This document shows positions 48,001 to 59,813 of a DNA stretch of 64,000 nt, one piece after another. This stretch comes from Clitoria ternatea. Its lineage: Eukaryota > Streptophyta > Magnoliopsida > Fabales > Fabaceae. Below the pieces are notes generated by a model. The model worked only from the letters and a program-made list of their open reading frames with translations. It had not been told where the DNA came from and did not search any database. The first letter of the stretch is position 1, and each line of letters starts with the position of its first letter. The translations under genes were made by a program, and so were the position numbers. The stretch covers positions 130,000,001 to 130,064,000 of the forward strand of contig CM075672.1 of the NCBI GenBank assembly GCA_037962975.1. The letters run 5' to 3'.

Positions 48001-49240
48001 ACTTTCACTCGGTATTTTTCTATTTCCACTCGGTTTTACCATTTTTTACTCAGTTTTCCTCGTCCTTACTCGGTTTTCTGCTTTTATCACTCGGTATTTC
48101 ATTTTTTACTCGGTTTCTTCCATTTCCACTCGGTTTTTTTCCATTTTCACTCGGTTTTCCCTCTTTTTCACTCGGTTTTCTCTTCTTCCCCTCAGTTTTC
48201 GCTCATTTTTCCCTCTGTTTTTCGAACTTACTATTTCCCTTTCTCTTTTGTAGCTTCTGCTACCTTCCCCTTTCGCTTTATAGTAAAAATATAATAAAGG
48301 GAAATAAATGCTTCCTATGTTTTCTTTCAAATCTAAATAAAATCAAAAAAAGGGGAAACAAATCATTTTTAAATAGTGTCGTACGGGAGCACTCCCGTCT
48401 ACACAACCTCTTTAGGATTCGTACACGTGCGAAGAACTTCGCCTTGTACGAGTTCCCCACCTCAGTAACATCCATCATCATCTCCCAAGTCTTTTCCTAA
48501 AAGAAAAACACTCAGAACTACGTAACCCTGATTTCTTGATAATTCAAGAATACGTAGGAGCAGGACCTCAACTCCTGTCGGGCCCATCTTTCTTATTTCT
48601 TTTTATTGATTTATTTCCTCACTTTCATGTTTCTTTCATAAATGTTCTTTTTTTGGTCGCTTCCGTGAAAATCAATTTAGACGTGACTTCTTGTTGATTT
48701 CCCCCTAGTTTTTGCTCAAGCCTTGCCATAATTCATAGAGAAGGGATACTTAGGACGAGACGTCCCGCTTATCTCTTTCCTATCCCTATTTTTTTATCCG
48801 AGAACGTCTAATTTAGGCGTGACGCCTTATTAGCATTCTTTTCCCCTCTCTGTCTCATATCGAAGTCGAGTTTAATTCGGATGAAACATCCCATTGACCT
48901 CGTTTCGATATTCTATGTTTGTACAGTTCTCTCACTCCATTCTGTCGTTTTTAAAAAAAATACAACAATAAAAGGGAAGAAATAAACCATCTTTTGTGAG
49001 GCTATTTATGTTGCGTATTTTCAATCTTGGTACTGTTTTTGACAGGCGATGTAGGGTGCTAATACCTTCCCTACTCGTAACTGACTCTCAAACTTGAATC
49101 TCAATTTTTTAACCAGTGCTTTACTGAACTTAGTTTTTTCCAATGTTTTTTCCTATGGATAAAAACGTTGGTGGCGACTCCCTGTTTCATCCTACACTTT
49201 CTTTCTTTCTCGTCGCGCCGTCACGATCCAGGTTGCGACA
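45093..49240 (+). repeat. 3' LTR of the Ogre-like element
   Basis: 4148 bp, nearly identical to the 5' LTR. Near its start it holds GTCCGGTTCGAGTGG, missing from the 5' copy, and scattered single-base differences occur throughout, mostly transitions. CTCTC follows at 49241-49245. Confidence 0.9.
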
Positions 49241-49245
49241 CTCTC

Positions 49246-49960
49246 AAAGCTCATAACTCCTTCACAAGATTTCCAATAGATATATCTCCTTTCAAAAGGC
49301 AACAACGATTATCATTTCTTCCTATAAATACTATTCAGAAGATTGATGCAAGCAATATAGAGACAAGTAACAAACTTACAAGAGTCATTTTTGTAAAAGA
49401 TCATTGCCTTCACTTTCTTTACAATTAGTCTTTAAGTCTCTCAAAAGATAAAGATCTTCTCTGTGTGTTCTGCCTCTAGCAGACCTTGATCTTGTGTCTT
49501 TTCAACTTAGTGTATACTCTCTTCATTGTATACCTTGAAACACTAAGTTATTTGAGATACTCTCTTTCATTCTTTCAAACTCAATTTGTAAAGTCTGGTG
49601 TGTTACCAGCCTTAGTTTTTAGTGTGGGATACACTGTTGGCCTAAAGAGGATTTTGAAAGAATACTTAGGTTATTAAGCCAGGAGTGGCTTGTTGAAAGA
49701 GTAATTGGGTTAAACCAAAAGTGGTTGGAGTTAAGAATATTTGGTGCATTGGTCTAGTACTATTATTGTAAAGGAGATTTTACAATAGTGGAAATCCTTC
49801 AAGTTCGAAAGGACTGGACGTAGCTTGTGTTAGAAGAGAACCAGTATAAACCTCATGTGTTGCTTTCTCCTTCTTGCTGTCATAAGTCTTATTATATGTG
49901 TTTAATTTGGCTCTTTCCGTAAAAGAGTCCATGACTTATTCAACCCCTTCTAAGTCAGAC
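49246..49960 (+). repeat. element S 5' LTR, segment 3
   Basis: Aligns with 61326-62045 of the 3' LTR. It holds the LTR TATA box CCTATAAATACT (49323-49330) and ends with CAGAC, duplicated after the next insertion. Confidence 0.85.
49323..49330 (+). promoter_or_regulatory. TATA box of element S LTR
   Basis: TATAAATA in a context also present at 61407-61414 in the 3' LTR. The insertions upstream have cut it off from most of its U3. Confidence 0.6.
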
Positions 49961-52900
49961 TGTAACATCCCAAATTTTTAAAATAGGGAATTAATTAAGG
50001 AAATAAATATTAAATAATGGAATATAGATTATTTAATATCCCAAAATATTGGAATTAATTAAATTAATATTTTTGGGGAGTGTTGGTAATTTATTAGGAC
50101 CGAATAAGCTGAAAACTGGCCCAATTAAAATATGGGTGTCAGACCAAGTATCTCTGATTGGGATGATATTGGTCAGGGCTGTTAAAAATATTATTGGGAG
50201 TCTGAATATGTATTCGGAATAATTTTGAGATAAAGTATTTAGCCCCAAACATAGATCCTGTTTGTGATAAAACGATGAACTTTAATGAAAGGGATAAAAA
50301 TTAAAACCAAAAGCCCAATTTCCCTTCTTCATTTTACATTGGTTTCTTGGTTCCTTTCAACAAACACTTCACTTCTTCTTTCTCTCTACTTCCTCTTCAT
50401 TTTCCTCCCTTATTTTCTTCTAAAAACCTAAGAAAAACATTGGACCCATCTCCTCCTACCATTTTCATTTCATGGAAGCTTGAAGAAGGCTTGGAGCTTA
50501 AAGTTTCCTCTTCCTTCTTCCCATTATTTTCATGTGGTCTTTCCCTCTCTTTGGTTCCATTTTCATTTTTAGGTGTGAGGTAAGTTATTCTCATTATTTT
50601 GTTGAGTTTATGGCCATGGGTATGTGCTGTTATGTTGGGAGAGCAATATTTATTGGTGGGGTGTTTAATGAGAGCATTTAATGCATGAACCCTAAGGTGA
50701 GTTACCATAAAAGTGAGTTTTAATGAGGGATAAATGAAGTAGATGCATTTATGGTTGGAAGGTGATGAAGGTTAATGATGTATTTATGAATGTTGTTGGG
50801 TTATGGTGAAACCCTAACCATGAGAAATTAAGGAAAATGATTAATGTTGACTCAATAATATGTCTTAAGGAGGAATACATAATATTGAGAGTATGGGTGT
50901 TGGTAAATGAAAATATTCTTATGAATGTTAGGCTATAGTCATTTGTAGCCTTTAAATGTAATGTGTATAGCTTAATAGGAAGGAATTCCTGAAGCCTAAT
51001 AAATGAAGAAAATAATAGTTATAACATGTTTTATACATGTTATGAAATTGTAGATATGATTATGGCTAATTAGAATTGATTTTATATCTTGAATGGTTGA
51101 TTGATTGGGATTTTACATGCATGATTAATGTAGGATCCATTCCGAACGACGAGGCGGGAATGTTGTATCACTCAGAATTCTTCTCTTGAGATAGAAGAGG
51201 AGTCTTTAAGTTCTAAATGCATGAGTTGAATAGTATTTGATTGTTATATATGACAATATACATGTTTGCCTTGCTTGAAATGTTATAAGAATTGTAATGA
51301 TATGTATGATGTTGGTGATGTGTTTTGGCAACATGCTTTGATGAATTTAGAATAGATATGGTGTGCTATATGGTGGTGTGAATTATTTGGCAAGTGTAAG
51401 CCTTGAATATAATGCTTGTGTTATATCCACCATGAATATGAATGAGTGTAATTGATGTGTGGTTGAGATTGGGTGTGAATGAATAGCATACCATGATTTT
51501 ATAATGAAAAGTAGATGATTGAAATTGATGATGAGTGCCATTGTAAATGGTGAATGAATTGTTAACATGCCATATACAAAACTTGAAAACAAAGACTAAA
51601 CTTAACAATGATAAATCCACTAAGAAATGTGAAGTGGTGTTGGTGATCATGATGTGATGATGTTTGATGAGTGGCATGTATAGGATGCATAGAGTGAGAA
51701 ATACATATGATTGGCATTTGCATCCATGGCATACTGCATAGCCACCGTTGTTGGAACATTAGGGGAGTTCCTTCGGCCGACCCAGTGGGAGGGTGGCTCG
51801 GTGCACGAGCAATTCTATTTTCCCCTGTGACTCGGTATGAGTCACGAAGTCGCCCATGTATTGCTACGGGGAGCTACATGTGGCCGACCCTTGTGGGGGG
51901 TGGCTCTTGATAAGCAGGTGACCTCGGTGGTCCTTTGGATCACAGCCGCCATGAAATGAGTCATAGCCGGCCCGTAACACTATATATTGATATGTGTTAC
52001 CGCAGTCATGGTGAAAATGACCAGGTGTTGCAAGATAGGCGATGCGGTTTGGTACCAGTAAAAGATTGGTGAAAATGCATGCAATTTAAGTATAAGTGTA
52101 CATATTTTACTACTGCAGTAGGGGTATGGTTAGATGATCATACTTGAGTCCCACATTTGGTGTTTATATTCCCACAGTCAGATTTGTAATTGTTGAAATA
52201 TTCCGTTATGCATATGTATTAGCTTAAGAGCATTTGCATATAGTAAGGAAGTATGCCAAAGGTGATGAGATATGATGATGGTTGTGTTGAGAATGAGAAA
52301 TTATACTAAGACAACATAAAAGATGTGAATACCAAAATAACAATGTGAGTAAGATGATGAATGATGTGATAGTCCAATTATTGAAGGACTAGATCATGTG
52401 TGTGATTTTATACTTGCTTGATTTACAAAATGATTGTATATTATGGTGATAGTTGATGATGAGTTGTATGTGAATGCAAGTATACATATTGTGATACATA
52501 TGTACATGATCACATGGTATTCATATTCATTCTTTCTGAATGTATGACTTACTCTCCCATGTTGTCCACTTTTTAGATTTGTAATGTAGGTCACTCATGG
52601 GAGGAGTGAAACTCTTTTGAAGTACATTTTATGGAAGGAGGTAAATAGACGTGTAGGAAGTGCCTTGGCCAGTAAATCTAGACTTTTGTATAGCATATAG
52701 TGTATATGTATGCTTATTTTACCATCTAGATTGTAGTTGATAATTTTTGAGGGTCGTATAGGAAAATTGGACCTTGATGTGTATGGCTAATTTTCATTAA
52801 TGACCCAAATGATGTAAGATGATGAATTATGATGTTGGTTGACGTTAAATTTTCATGAATGGATGTTGTATTTTATAACTTATAGTGTGTTATGAAGTTT

Positions 52901-53910
52901 ATGAGAAAATGACTTCAAATGTTATGCATTGAATGAATTGTAATTGATTTTGAAATGTATAGACAATTGGATGAGATTGTAAATGCATGGTTGAATGGAT
53001 ATAGTGCATTAGAGTAGGCTAAAATGGTATGGATTGAAGTTTGGAATGTTAAGTTGTATGGAAATACCCTATTCCTCATTTTTCTGCATAACTCGCTCAA
53101 GCGAGATTCGTATGAAACAGGGGTGTGGCCACTGGCCGAAATTCGCCCAAAGCAAATGGTATTTCGTTCAAGCGAAACCTCCTGGAATCAGAGGTTTGGC
53201 TACTGGAGTAATTTCATGCAGGCGGGTGAAGCTTCACCCGAGCGAGATTGAGTGGGAGAGCTACTGAACCATTTTCGCTCAAGCAAAATGGCCAGTGCAA
53301 GGCAATTCGCTCGAGCGAGCAAAGGGAAATTTGGCACTGGATGATTTTCGCTCAGGCGAGCCTTGCCTCGCTTAAGCAAAAATCAGACAGTAAGGTGCCT
53401 GATGCTATTGGAGTAATCTCGGTCAAGCGAGGTGGAACTCGCTCAAGTGAGATTGACCCCTGATGCTATCTTCCCTCCCGCTCAAGCGTTCTCGCTGGCC
53501 TCGCTCAAGCGTTACCACATGAACCTTCTTAAGCGAGTGTGGTACTCGCTTGAGCGAGTGGCACTTTGATGCTCCCATTTGCTTTATTTTAATTATTTTC
53601 ATTTTTTTTGCATCAAATCTTTTCTTGCATCATCTTAAGGTACTTTGGACATATTATGAATCATTAAACCTCAAGAAATCCTTTCTCTTTAAATCCAATC
53701 ATGTAACATCAATCTAATTAATTCTTTCATTGTTTTTAATAGGAAATTTCTCATGAAATCATTTTTTAATTTACCCTCTCGTATATCCATATAGGAGAGA
53801 GGTTTTTCATAGATCCGGGGTGTTGAATTAAAGCTTCACCACTTTATTTCTTTGTCTAATAATGATTTATAAAATTACAAAAAATTTACCCGTATTTTTC
53901 TGGGTTGTCT
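49961..53910 (+). mobile_element. long solo-LTR-like insertion inside element S 5' LTR
   Basis: Begins TGTAACATCCCAAATTT and is flanked by CAGAC (49956-49960 and 53911-53915); the uninterrupted site is visible near 62045. It has no coding domains. Composition and phrases (GGCCGACCCTTGTGGGGGGT near 51880; an open ACTTACTCTCCCATG near 52550) suggest a gypsy (chromovirus-like) LTR. Its 3' end reads GGGTTGTCT rather than a clean CA, so the end may be mutated or the structure composite. Near the 3' side (53090-53560) is an array of CTCGCTCAAGCGAG-type motifs. Confidence 0.6.
53090..53560 (+). repeat. CGCTCAAGCGAG motif array
   Basis: About fifteen copies of TCGCTCAAGCGA or half and degenerate forms in both orientations, separated by 15-40 bases that share little else. 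The core is an imperfect palindrome. Confidence 0.75.
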
Positions 53911-53929
53911 CAGACTCTGCACTATCAAT

Positions 53930-53941
53930 TAGTATCAGAGC
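53930..53941 (+). other. primer-binding site of element S (variant)
   Basis: TAGTATCAGAGC follows the LTR end CACTATCA by two bases. It differs from the initiator tRNA-Met site by one base (A for G). Confidence 0.7.
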
Positions 53942-53989
53942 TTGTCCTTTGGGTTGATCACTCGTTTGAGTGAATAGTAAAAAGATCTA

Positions 53990-54650
53990 TGGCAACTGCT
54001 TAAGGAAATCAGCTGATCGCAGAAGGATCTTCAATCAACAAGCCTCCAGCCTTCGTTGGAGAAAACTATCCATACTAGAAGGATAGAATGAAAATGTTCA
54101 TAAAATCCACCTAGTGTAATCTATGGACAATCATTATCAATGGTGATTATGATGCTCCTGTTAATGAAAATGGAGAACCAAAATCTAAAGATGAGTGGAC
54201 TTCTGGGGAAATTAAAAAGATGGAGTTGAATTCTAAGGCTAGATTCTTGCTCACTTGTGCTCTCAGTAAGTCATAATACAACAAAGTATTCAATTACAAA
54301 TTAGCTAAAAAAGTATGGGATGCCCTTCAACGCAATTATAAAGGCACCTCCAACGTTAAAAGATCCAAGAAAATACTGTTAACCAAACTGTATGATACTT
54401 TCAAAATAGAGGAACATGAGACTATAGATCAAATGTTTAGAAGATTTTAGACTCTGCTAAATGAGCTCAAAGCTCTTGGAACTACACCCTATATAGAAGA
54501 CATCATTGTAAAGCTCCTTAGAAGCTTACCAGAAAGGTTTGATGCCAAATTCTCAACTCTAGAAGAAGTTAAGGATCTGAGTACCTTCTCCTTGGATGAA
54601 TTACTTGGAGTACTCAGAGAGCATGAATTGAAGCTAAAGTAGAAGGAATA
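53990..54650 (+). pseudogene. gag: element S gag, degraded
   Basis: Readable with several stops: KPPAFVGENYPY, NSKARFLLTCALSKS, KKVWDALQRNYKGTSNVKRS, LRSLPERFDAKFSTLEE. This is a copia capsid of the SIRE type. At about 54645 the sequence jumps into the integrase C-terminal/RT linker, so nucleocapsid, protease and most of integrase are missing. Confidence 0.75.
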
Positions 54651-54653
54651 TTC

Positions 54654-56546
54654 ATGGGTTGTTCAATCATATCAAAATCTTACAGAGTTTTCAATACTAG
54701 AAATCAGACCATTAAAGACTCAATGCATGTAAGGTTTAATGATATTCAAAAGACTGATAGCAGACTGACAGATCTAGATGATGATGAAGCAGGTACACTA
54801 CAACAAGAAGCTGAACTAGAAAAGCAAGAAACAAACCCTGATCAATCAGAATCTGATGAAAAGAAAGAAAAAAAGACAAATCAAAATCAGTCAATAACTG
54901 AACCAGAAAAGAGAAGGGATTGGAAGTTTAAAGTTGATCATCTTTCAGACCTCATTATTGTAGATCAAGTAGCTAGAATTAAAACCAGATCCAAGCTTCT
55001 CAATTAGTCTTCTATTGCACTAGTTTTAGAATTGGAACCCAAATCTATTGCAGAAGCTCTAGAAGACATTGATTGCATCATTGCCATGCAAGAAGAACTC
55101 AATCAGTTAGAAAGAAACAAAGTTTAGAACCTTGTTCTAAGACCCAAAAACAAGAGTATCATAGGCACCAATCTGGTCTACAGAAGCAAGCTTGATGAAG
55201 ATGGGAAAGTAATCAGAAATAAAGCTAAACTTATAGCATAAGGCTATAATCAGTAAGAAGGTATAGATTTCACTGAAACCTTTGCCCCTATAGTCAGACT
55301 AGAGGCTATCAGAATACTTCTTGCATTTACAACATTTAAAGGTATCACATTATATCAGATGAATGTTAAGAGTGTGTTTCTAAATAGGTTTATTAAAGAA
55401 GAAGTTTATGTAAAACAACCTCTTCGTTTTGAGGATGTATCCTCTCCAAATCATGTTTTCAAACTTAGTAAAGCACTGTATGGTCTGAAACAAGCTCGAA
55501 GAGCTTAGTACGACAAACTCAATACCTTTTTAACCTAAAAAGGCTTTACTAGAGGAAAAGTTGACACAAGCTTATTTAGAAAAAGCTTTAGAAAGAACTT
55601 TATTATTGTGTAGATCTATGTGGATGACATTGTTTTTGGTGCTACTGATGATGGTCTATGTAAAGATTTTCTAAAATGATGCAAGCAGAATTTGAAATGA
55701 GCATGATGAAAGAACTTAAATTTTTCCTTGGCTTGCAAATTAAACAAACTAATGATGGTATTTTCATCCATCAGCAGAAGTACACCAAGGAGTTGCTTAA
55801 AATGTTCAACATGGCTGATGCCAAGCCCATGAGCACTCCTATGCATCTTAACTACATAATTAATAAAGATGATTCTGATACATCAGTGAATCAGACCTTA
55901 TACAAAGGAATGTTAGGTTCACTTCTATATCTAACATCTAGCAGATTAGATATAATGTTCAATATTTGCATATCTACAAGATATTAGTCAGAACCTAAAG
56001 AATCACACTTATCTGTTGTCAAGAGGATTCTAAGATATCTTATAGGTACAACAAATTTTGGGTTATTCTATAAAAGAACAGACTCTTTTTCCCTATCTGG
56101 ATTTTGTGATGTAGATTTTACAAGTGATAAAAAGTACAAGTGAAGGATGCCACTTTTTGGGAAAATGCCTGATATCATGGGGAAGCAAAAAATAGAATTC
56201 TATTGCACTCTCAACAGTAGAAGTTGAGTACGTGTCTGCAACAGGCTGTTGTTCTCAACTTTTTTGGATAAAATATCAGCTTGAAGATTACTCAATCAAA
56301 GAAGGAGAGATTCCTGCATATTGTGATAATACAAGTGCAATAAATCTCTTAAAGAACCCTATACAACATTCCAAAGCCAAGCACATAGAAGTAAAATATC
56401 ACTTTATTAGATATTACATGCAAAAAAGAATTCTGGACATGAAGTTTGTTGACATAGATCATCAATGGGTAGACATCTTTACAAAGCCTCTAGCTGAGGC
56501 GAGGTTTTCTTTTATTAAGCATGATCTAAACTTAAGACATGTGTGA
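54654..56546 (+). pseudogene. pol: element S reverse transcriptase and RNase H, degraded
   Basis: Starts in the integrase tail (SKSYRVFNTRNQTIKDSMHV), then RT (SIIGTNLVYRSKLDEDGK, FTETFAPIVRLEAIRI, KALYGLKQARRA, catalytic IYVDDIVFGATDD near 55615) and RNase H to ADIFTKPLAEARF. At least six stops and frame changes, several at glutamine or tryptophan codons. Non-functional. Confidence 0.85.
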
Positions 56547-56547
56547 T

Positions 56548-56640
56548 GCATGAAATGTCTGATGCATGAAAAGTTTGATGCATGATAAGTCTGATGCATA
56601 TATTGTTTGATGCTTGATATGTCTGAACCCACACTCACTT
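56548..56640 (+). promoter_or_regulatory. GTCTGATGCATG repeats upstream of the extra ORF
   Basis: Five copies of (A/T)GT(C/T)TGATGCAT spaced about 20 bases, right after pol and 300-400 bases before the ATG at 56941. Related AAGTCTGATGCA motifs occur in this element's LTR. A TTTAAATATT stretch (56817-56826) and a pyrimidine-rich leader (56870-56935) follow. A second promoter is possible. Confidence 0.35.
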
Positions 56641-56940
56641 CTACATATTTGAGAGAAAATGATAAGTCTTTTGGGAGTCGTGTTAACTGTCAAAACGTTT
56701 TACATTTTCATTGTCTTTTATTTTAAAATGTACAACATGGTAGCATTTAATGCCTTTTTGTGTAACTGTCATCTAAATGTGTATTCTCTCTCCTCTTTAG
56801 TGGTCAGTTTTTACTCTTTAAATATTGGACTTTTCATTTGCATTTGCCACCTTTTGCTAAAACCCTTTCATCTCTCTTTCGAAAAACCTCTTCTTTTTCT
56901 AAAAACCTAAAAGCCTTATTCTCTTTCTCGAGCATCTGCA

Positions 56941-59160
56941 ATGGCACTCAACGTTTCACACATTGTAGAGTCCTCCTACTTCTATCCCGAGCAGCATAAA
57001 ATGGAAGGAAGGGACATCATTAAGGAGCTCAAAGGGGTTGGTTGGACCAATTTTTGTATGGGTAGGGAACCATACTTTCCCTTATTGATTTTAAAAGTCT
57101 AGAGGACTACCACTATAGACATATCAAAGTGCATTATGCTGGGAAAACTAAAAGGGAAGATTGTTGAAATTTCTAAAGATGTTATGGCTATTGTGACTGG
57201 CTGTCCATCAGGAGAAGTATTTACAGAGAATTTTGAATATAAATGTGTATCAAGTCTAGAGATAAACAAGGCACTCTATGGAACTACAGGATTACTCACC
57301 CAACCAAAGCTATTTCAAGAAGTTTTCTTCCAAAAGTAAAGATGCTTTATCTAGTGATGAAACAGGTGTTTTACCCTTGCAAGAGTGCTAAGGACACTGT
57401 CATAAAGCTGGATATATTCCGTACGTATTTCATACTGCAAAAAGAGAAGATCAGCCTCCCAAACATCATCATGACGTATCCAATATCCTTAGTTAGAAAG
57501 AAGTAGAATCAGATACCTTATCTAGGAGTATTGATGAATGTCCTTGCCCTAGAAAATATGGAGACTCAAACAGTGCCAGATCTAGTAGAGCCTTCCTCTC
57601 TAGTAAGTCATCTTTCTCACCTCTATTTGATCAATTGGTGGAGAAGACTTCCCCTTCACCTGTTAAGAAGAAAAGGTCTACTCCTGCTGAAGTAAAGAAG
57701 GAAAAGACTAAAGGTCCTCTTGTTAAAGAAGCCCCCAAGAAGAAGAAGAGGAGTGCCAGAATGAAGTATGCTGCCAAGGAAGCCAAAGATATGGTTATGG
57801 ACTTCTCTGACTAAAGTTTAGATTCAGCCTTGGAAGTAAAGCCTTTCAGAGTTATTCCCCCTTCTTCACCACCAGAAAAGAAGTCTGATCCCAAGGAGTC
57901 AACACAGTCTTTAGACACTGATGATAATTTGACTTTAAGTTAACTTTAAAAGAAGAAAGAACCTACTTCTCAGCTCCAACAACCTTAACCTTAACCTCAG
58001 CAGACCCTTCAGACAACCACTTTACAACAAGTTTTGCAAGGTCCTCAAGTGACCCCTCAATAAGTATCCTCTCAGCAACAGACCTCACAGTTATAAAAGA
58101 AAACACCACTACAATAGTAAACCTCAACCAGCTTATGTTAGAAATTCATTAACATCTACACCACCCTTCATCCTGAGGTATCTGTGCATGGATGGTTTGG
58201 AACTAAATGGACAAGGATGGTCAATAAAATAAAGACTAATTATCAAACCCCAATGAAGACACATCATGATGAACTCATGAAGGGTGAAGGATATCTAAAC
58301 TTCTCTGACTACGTAACCTTCATTTCTGAGCATCTGAAGATATTTTATGAATATGATGTAAAAAAATGGAATCATATAGATTGGATGAATCACTTTTATG
58401 AACTAGTTGGATAGTTATAAGTGGTGAAGCCAATTTTAGAGCCTCTCTTAAGAGAAAACATTCAGACCTTTCAACTATCTCTAGGTCAGCTTCTAAAAAG
58501 GCAAGGTCTGATTCAGTAGGCTACTCTCACCCTATCTCTCCTATTATCTCTGTCTCTTCATAGTTTCAATAACTTATTCCCTTATCTTTTATCCCCCTAT
58601 CTCTGAACCAAACTTCAACTAACTCTTGTCTTGCTATTGTTTCTCTTCCTGAACCCTTTATTGCTAGCCTTCCCTCTCAATAACCTCTTCTAGTCTATAC
58701 CCTCCCTAGTTTACCCACCTTTACTTTTTACAAACCCATCCTTGATCCATCAGACCCTGGCTACAGAAACCCTTATAACCTTGCCATTATAAGCAATCCC
58801 AACTTTGATAGCCGCAGACTCTGTATCTTACCCACTACACCTAAATTTGTCCCTCTTAGGCCTATAGAAAGACTGTTACCCTACCCTAAACTCCTATCAC
58901 TAGATGACATTTCCATGCATTAGGTTCTGGTAGCTGAACAAGCCTCTATTGCTAGAGATTTGAGGTTTGGAGTTGTTATTCTTGACTTTGATCCCCTGAA
59001 GACCAGACCCATTGCTCTTCCATGGAAAAAGATCTTGGTTTCTCTAGACAAAATCCAAGTTAAAGAGACATGGATAAATTTGGGAAGATTAAAGAAGCCT
59101 ATGAATCCTAAGTACAAGCCTCATTACAAGGATCCTCTCAGACCTTGCTAGCTTCCTGAA
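56941..59160 (+). pseudogene. extra ORF after pol of element S, degraded
   Basis: Starts MALNVSHIVESSYFYPEQ at 56941. After a stop the reading goes on (LGKLKGKIVEISKDVMAIVT, SLEINKALYGTTGLLTQP) and, in another frame, KVKMLYLVMKQVFYPCKSAK, which resembles the core of the extra ORF in array B. Then come a Lys-rich, nuclear-signal-like part (PVKKKRSTPAEVKKEK, KEAPKKKKRSA), a Gln/Pro-rich linker (57990-58110) and a further part around 58160-58415 (YLNFSDYVTFISEHLKIFYE). It sits in the env-like position but shows no membrane segment. Full of stops. Function unknown. Confidence 0.5.
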
Positions 59161-59813
59161 GCCAACCTTCACAACATCCTCTCTGCTCCCAATCTGAACA
59201 AAGCTCATGCAGATACTCTTTGGTGCCATTAACTATAGACTATTCATGAAGAAGGATCTTCCTCTTTTAATTCATTTCCTGAAAACCCTCTTTTTCTCCA
59301 TTGTCCCTCTGTCATTTGTTTCAACTCACCTTTTATTTTCATGATTGAGACTCATTATTTTATCCTTATCTCCTCTGCAACATCTCCTCTTTTAAGCTTT
59401 TCTCTCACCCGAGACTTATTATTGAGATCTCCAAGATGCCCCTCTTTTGTTGATATCAAAAGAGGGAGATATATTAAAATTATTTTAGTTTTTCTTTTAA
59501 GTTCGGTGTTGACAAGTCTGATGATTGTTGTTTCTCGATTTATCAATGAAGAATGCTCTGTTCTAATTTACCTACTCTGATATATCTGATTTTATCTACT
59601 TTGATACATTTGATTTCTTTAATATTTCTTAATTCAAGTTAATCATTAAATGGTTTTTAAGCATTGATCTTTATAGAATTCAAACTATCTGAATATTTGA
59701 AGAGTATCCAAAATATGCTTACTTTGATGTTTTGCATAACCATATACTGTTTTGTCAATAGACTTCATTTGTTAAAAAGACTTGATGTTTGCCATCAACA
59801 AAAATGGGGAGAT
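59161..59813 (+). other. element S 3' untranslated region and polypurine tract
   Basis: Noncoding. CAAAAATGGGGAGATC just before 59814 is the likely polypurine tract. Confidence 0.6.

Larger units (their letters stand above)
31034..49240 (+). mobile_element. Ogre-like (Tat-lineage) Ty3/gypsy retrotransposon, structurally complete
   Basis: 18.2 kb with 4.14-kb LTRs (31034-35171 and 45093-49240) and target duplication CTCTC on both sides. The interior has a primer site, gag, protease with a G-patch-like segment, an intron, reverse transcriptase, two RNase H domains and integrase, then a long 3' untranslated region with two tandem arrays and a polypurine tract. The intron, second RNase H and primer site are Ogre/Tat hallmarks. 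The separate ORF that precedes gag in many Ogre elements is absent: only about 280 bases lie between primer site and gag. LTRs look well above 95 percent identical by eye, so the insertion is fairly recent, yet the ORFs are broken. Confidence 0.9.
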
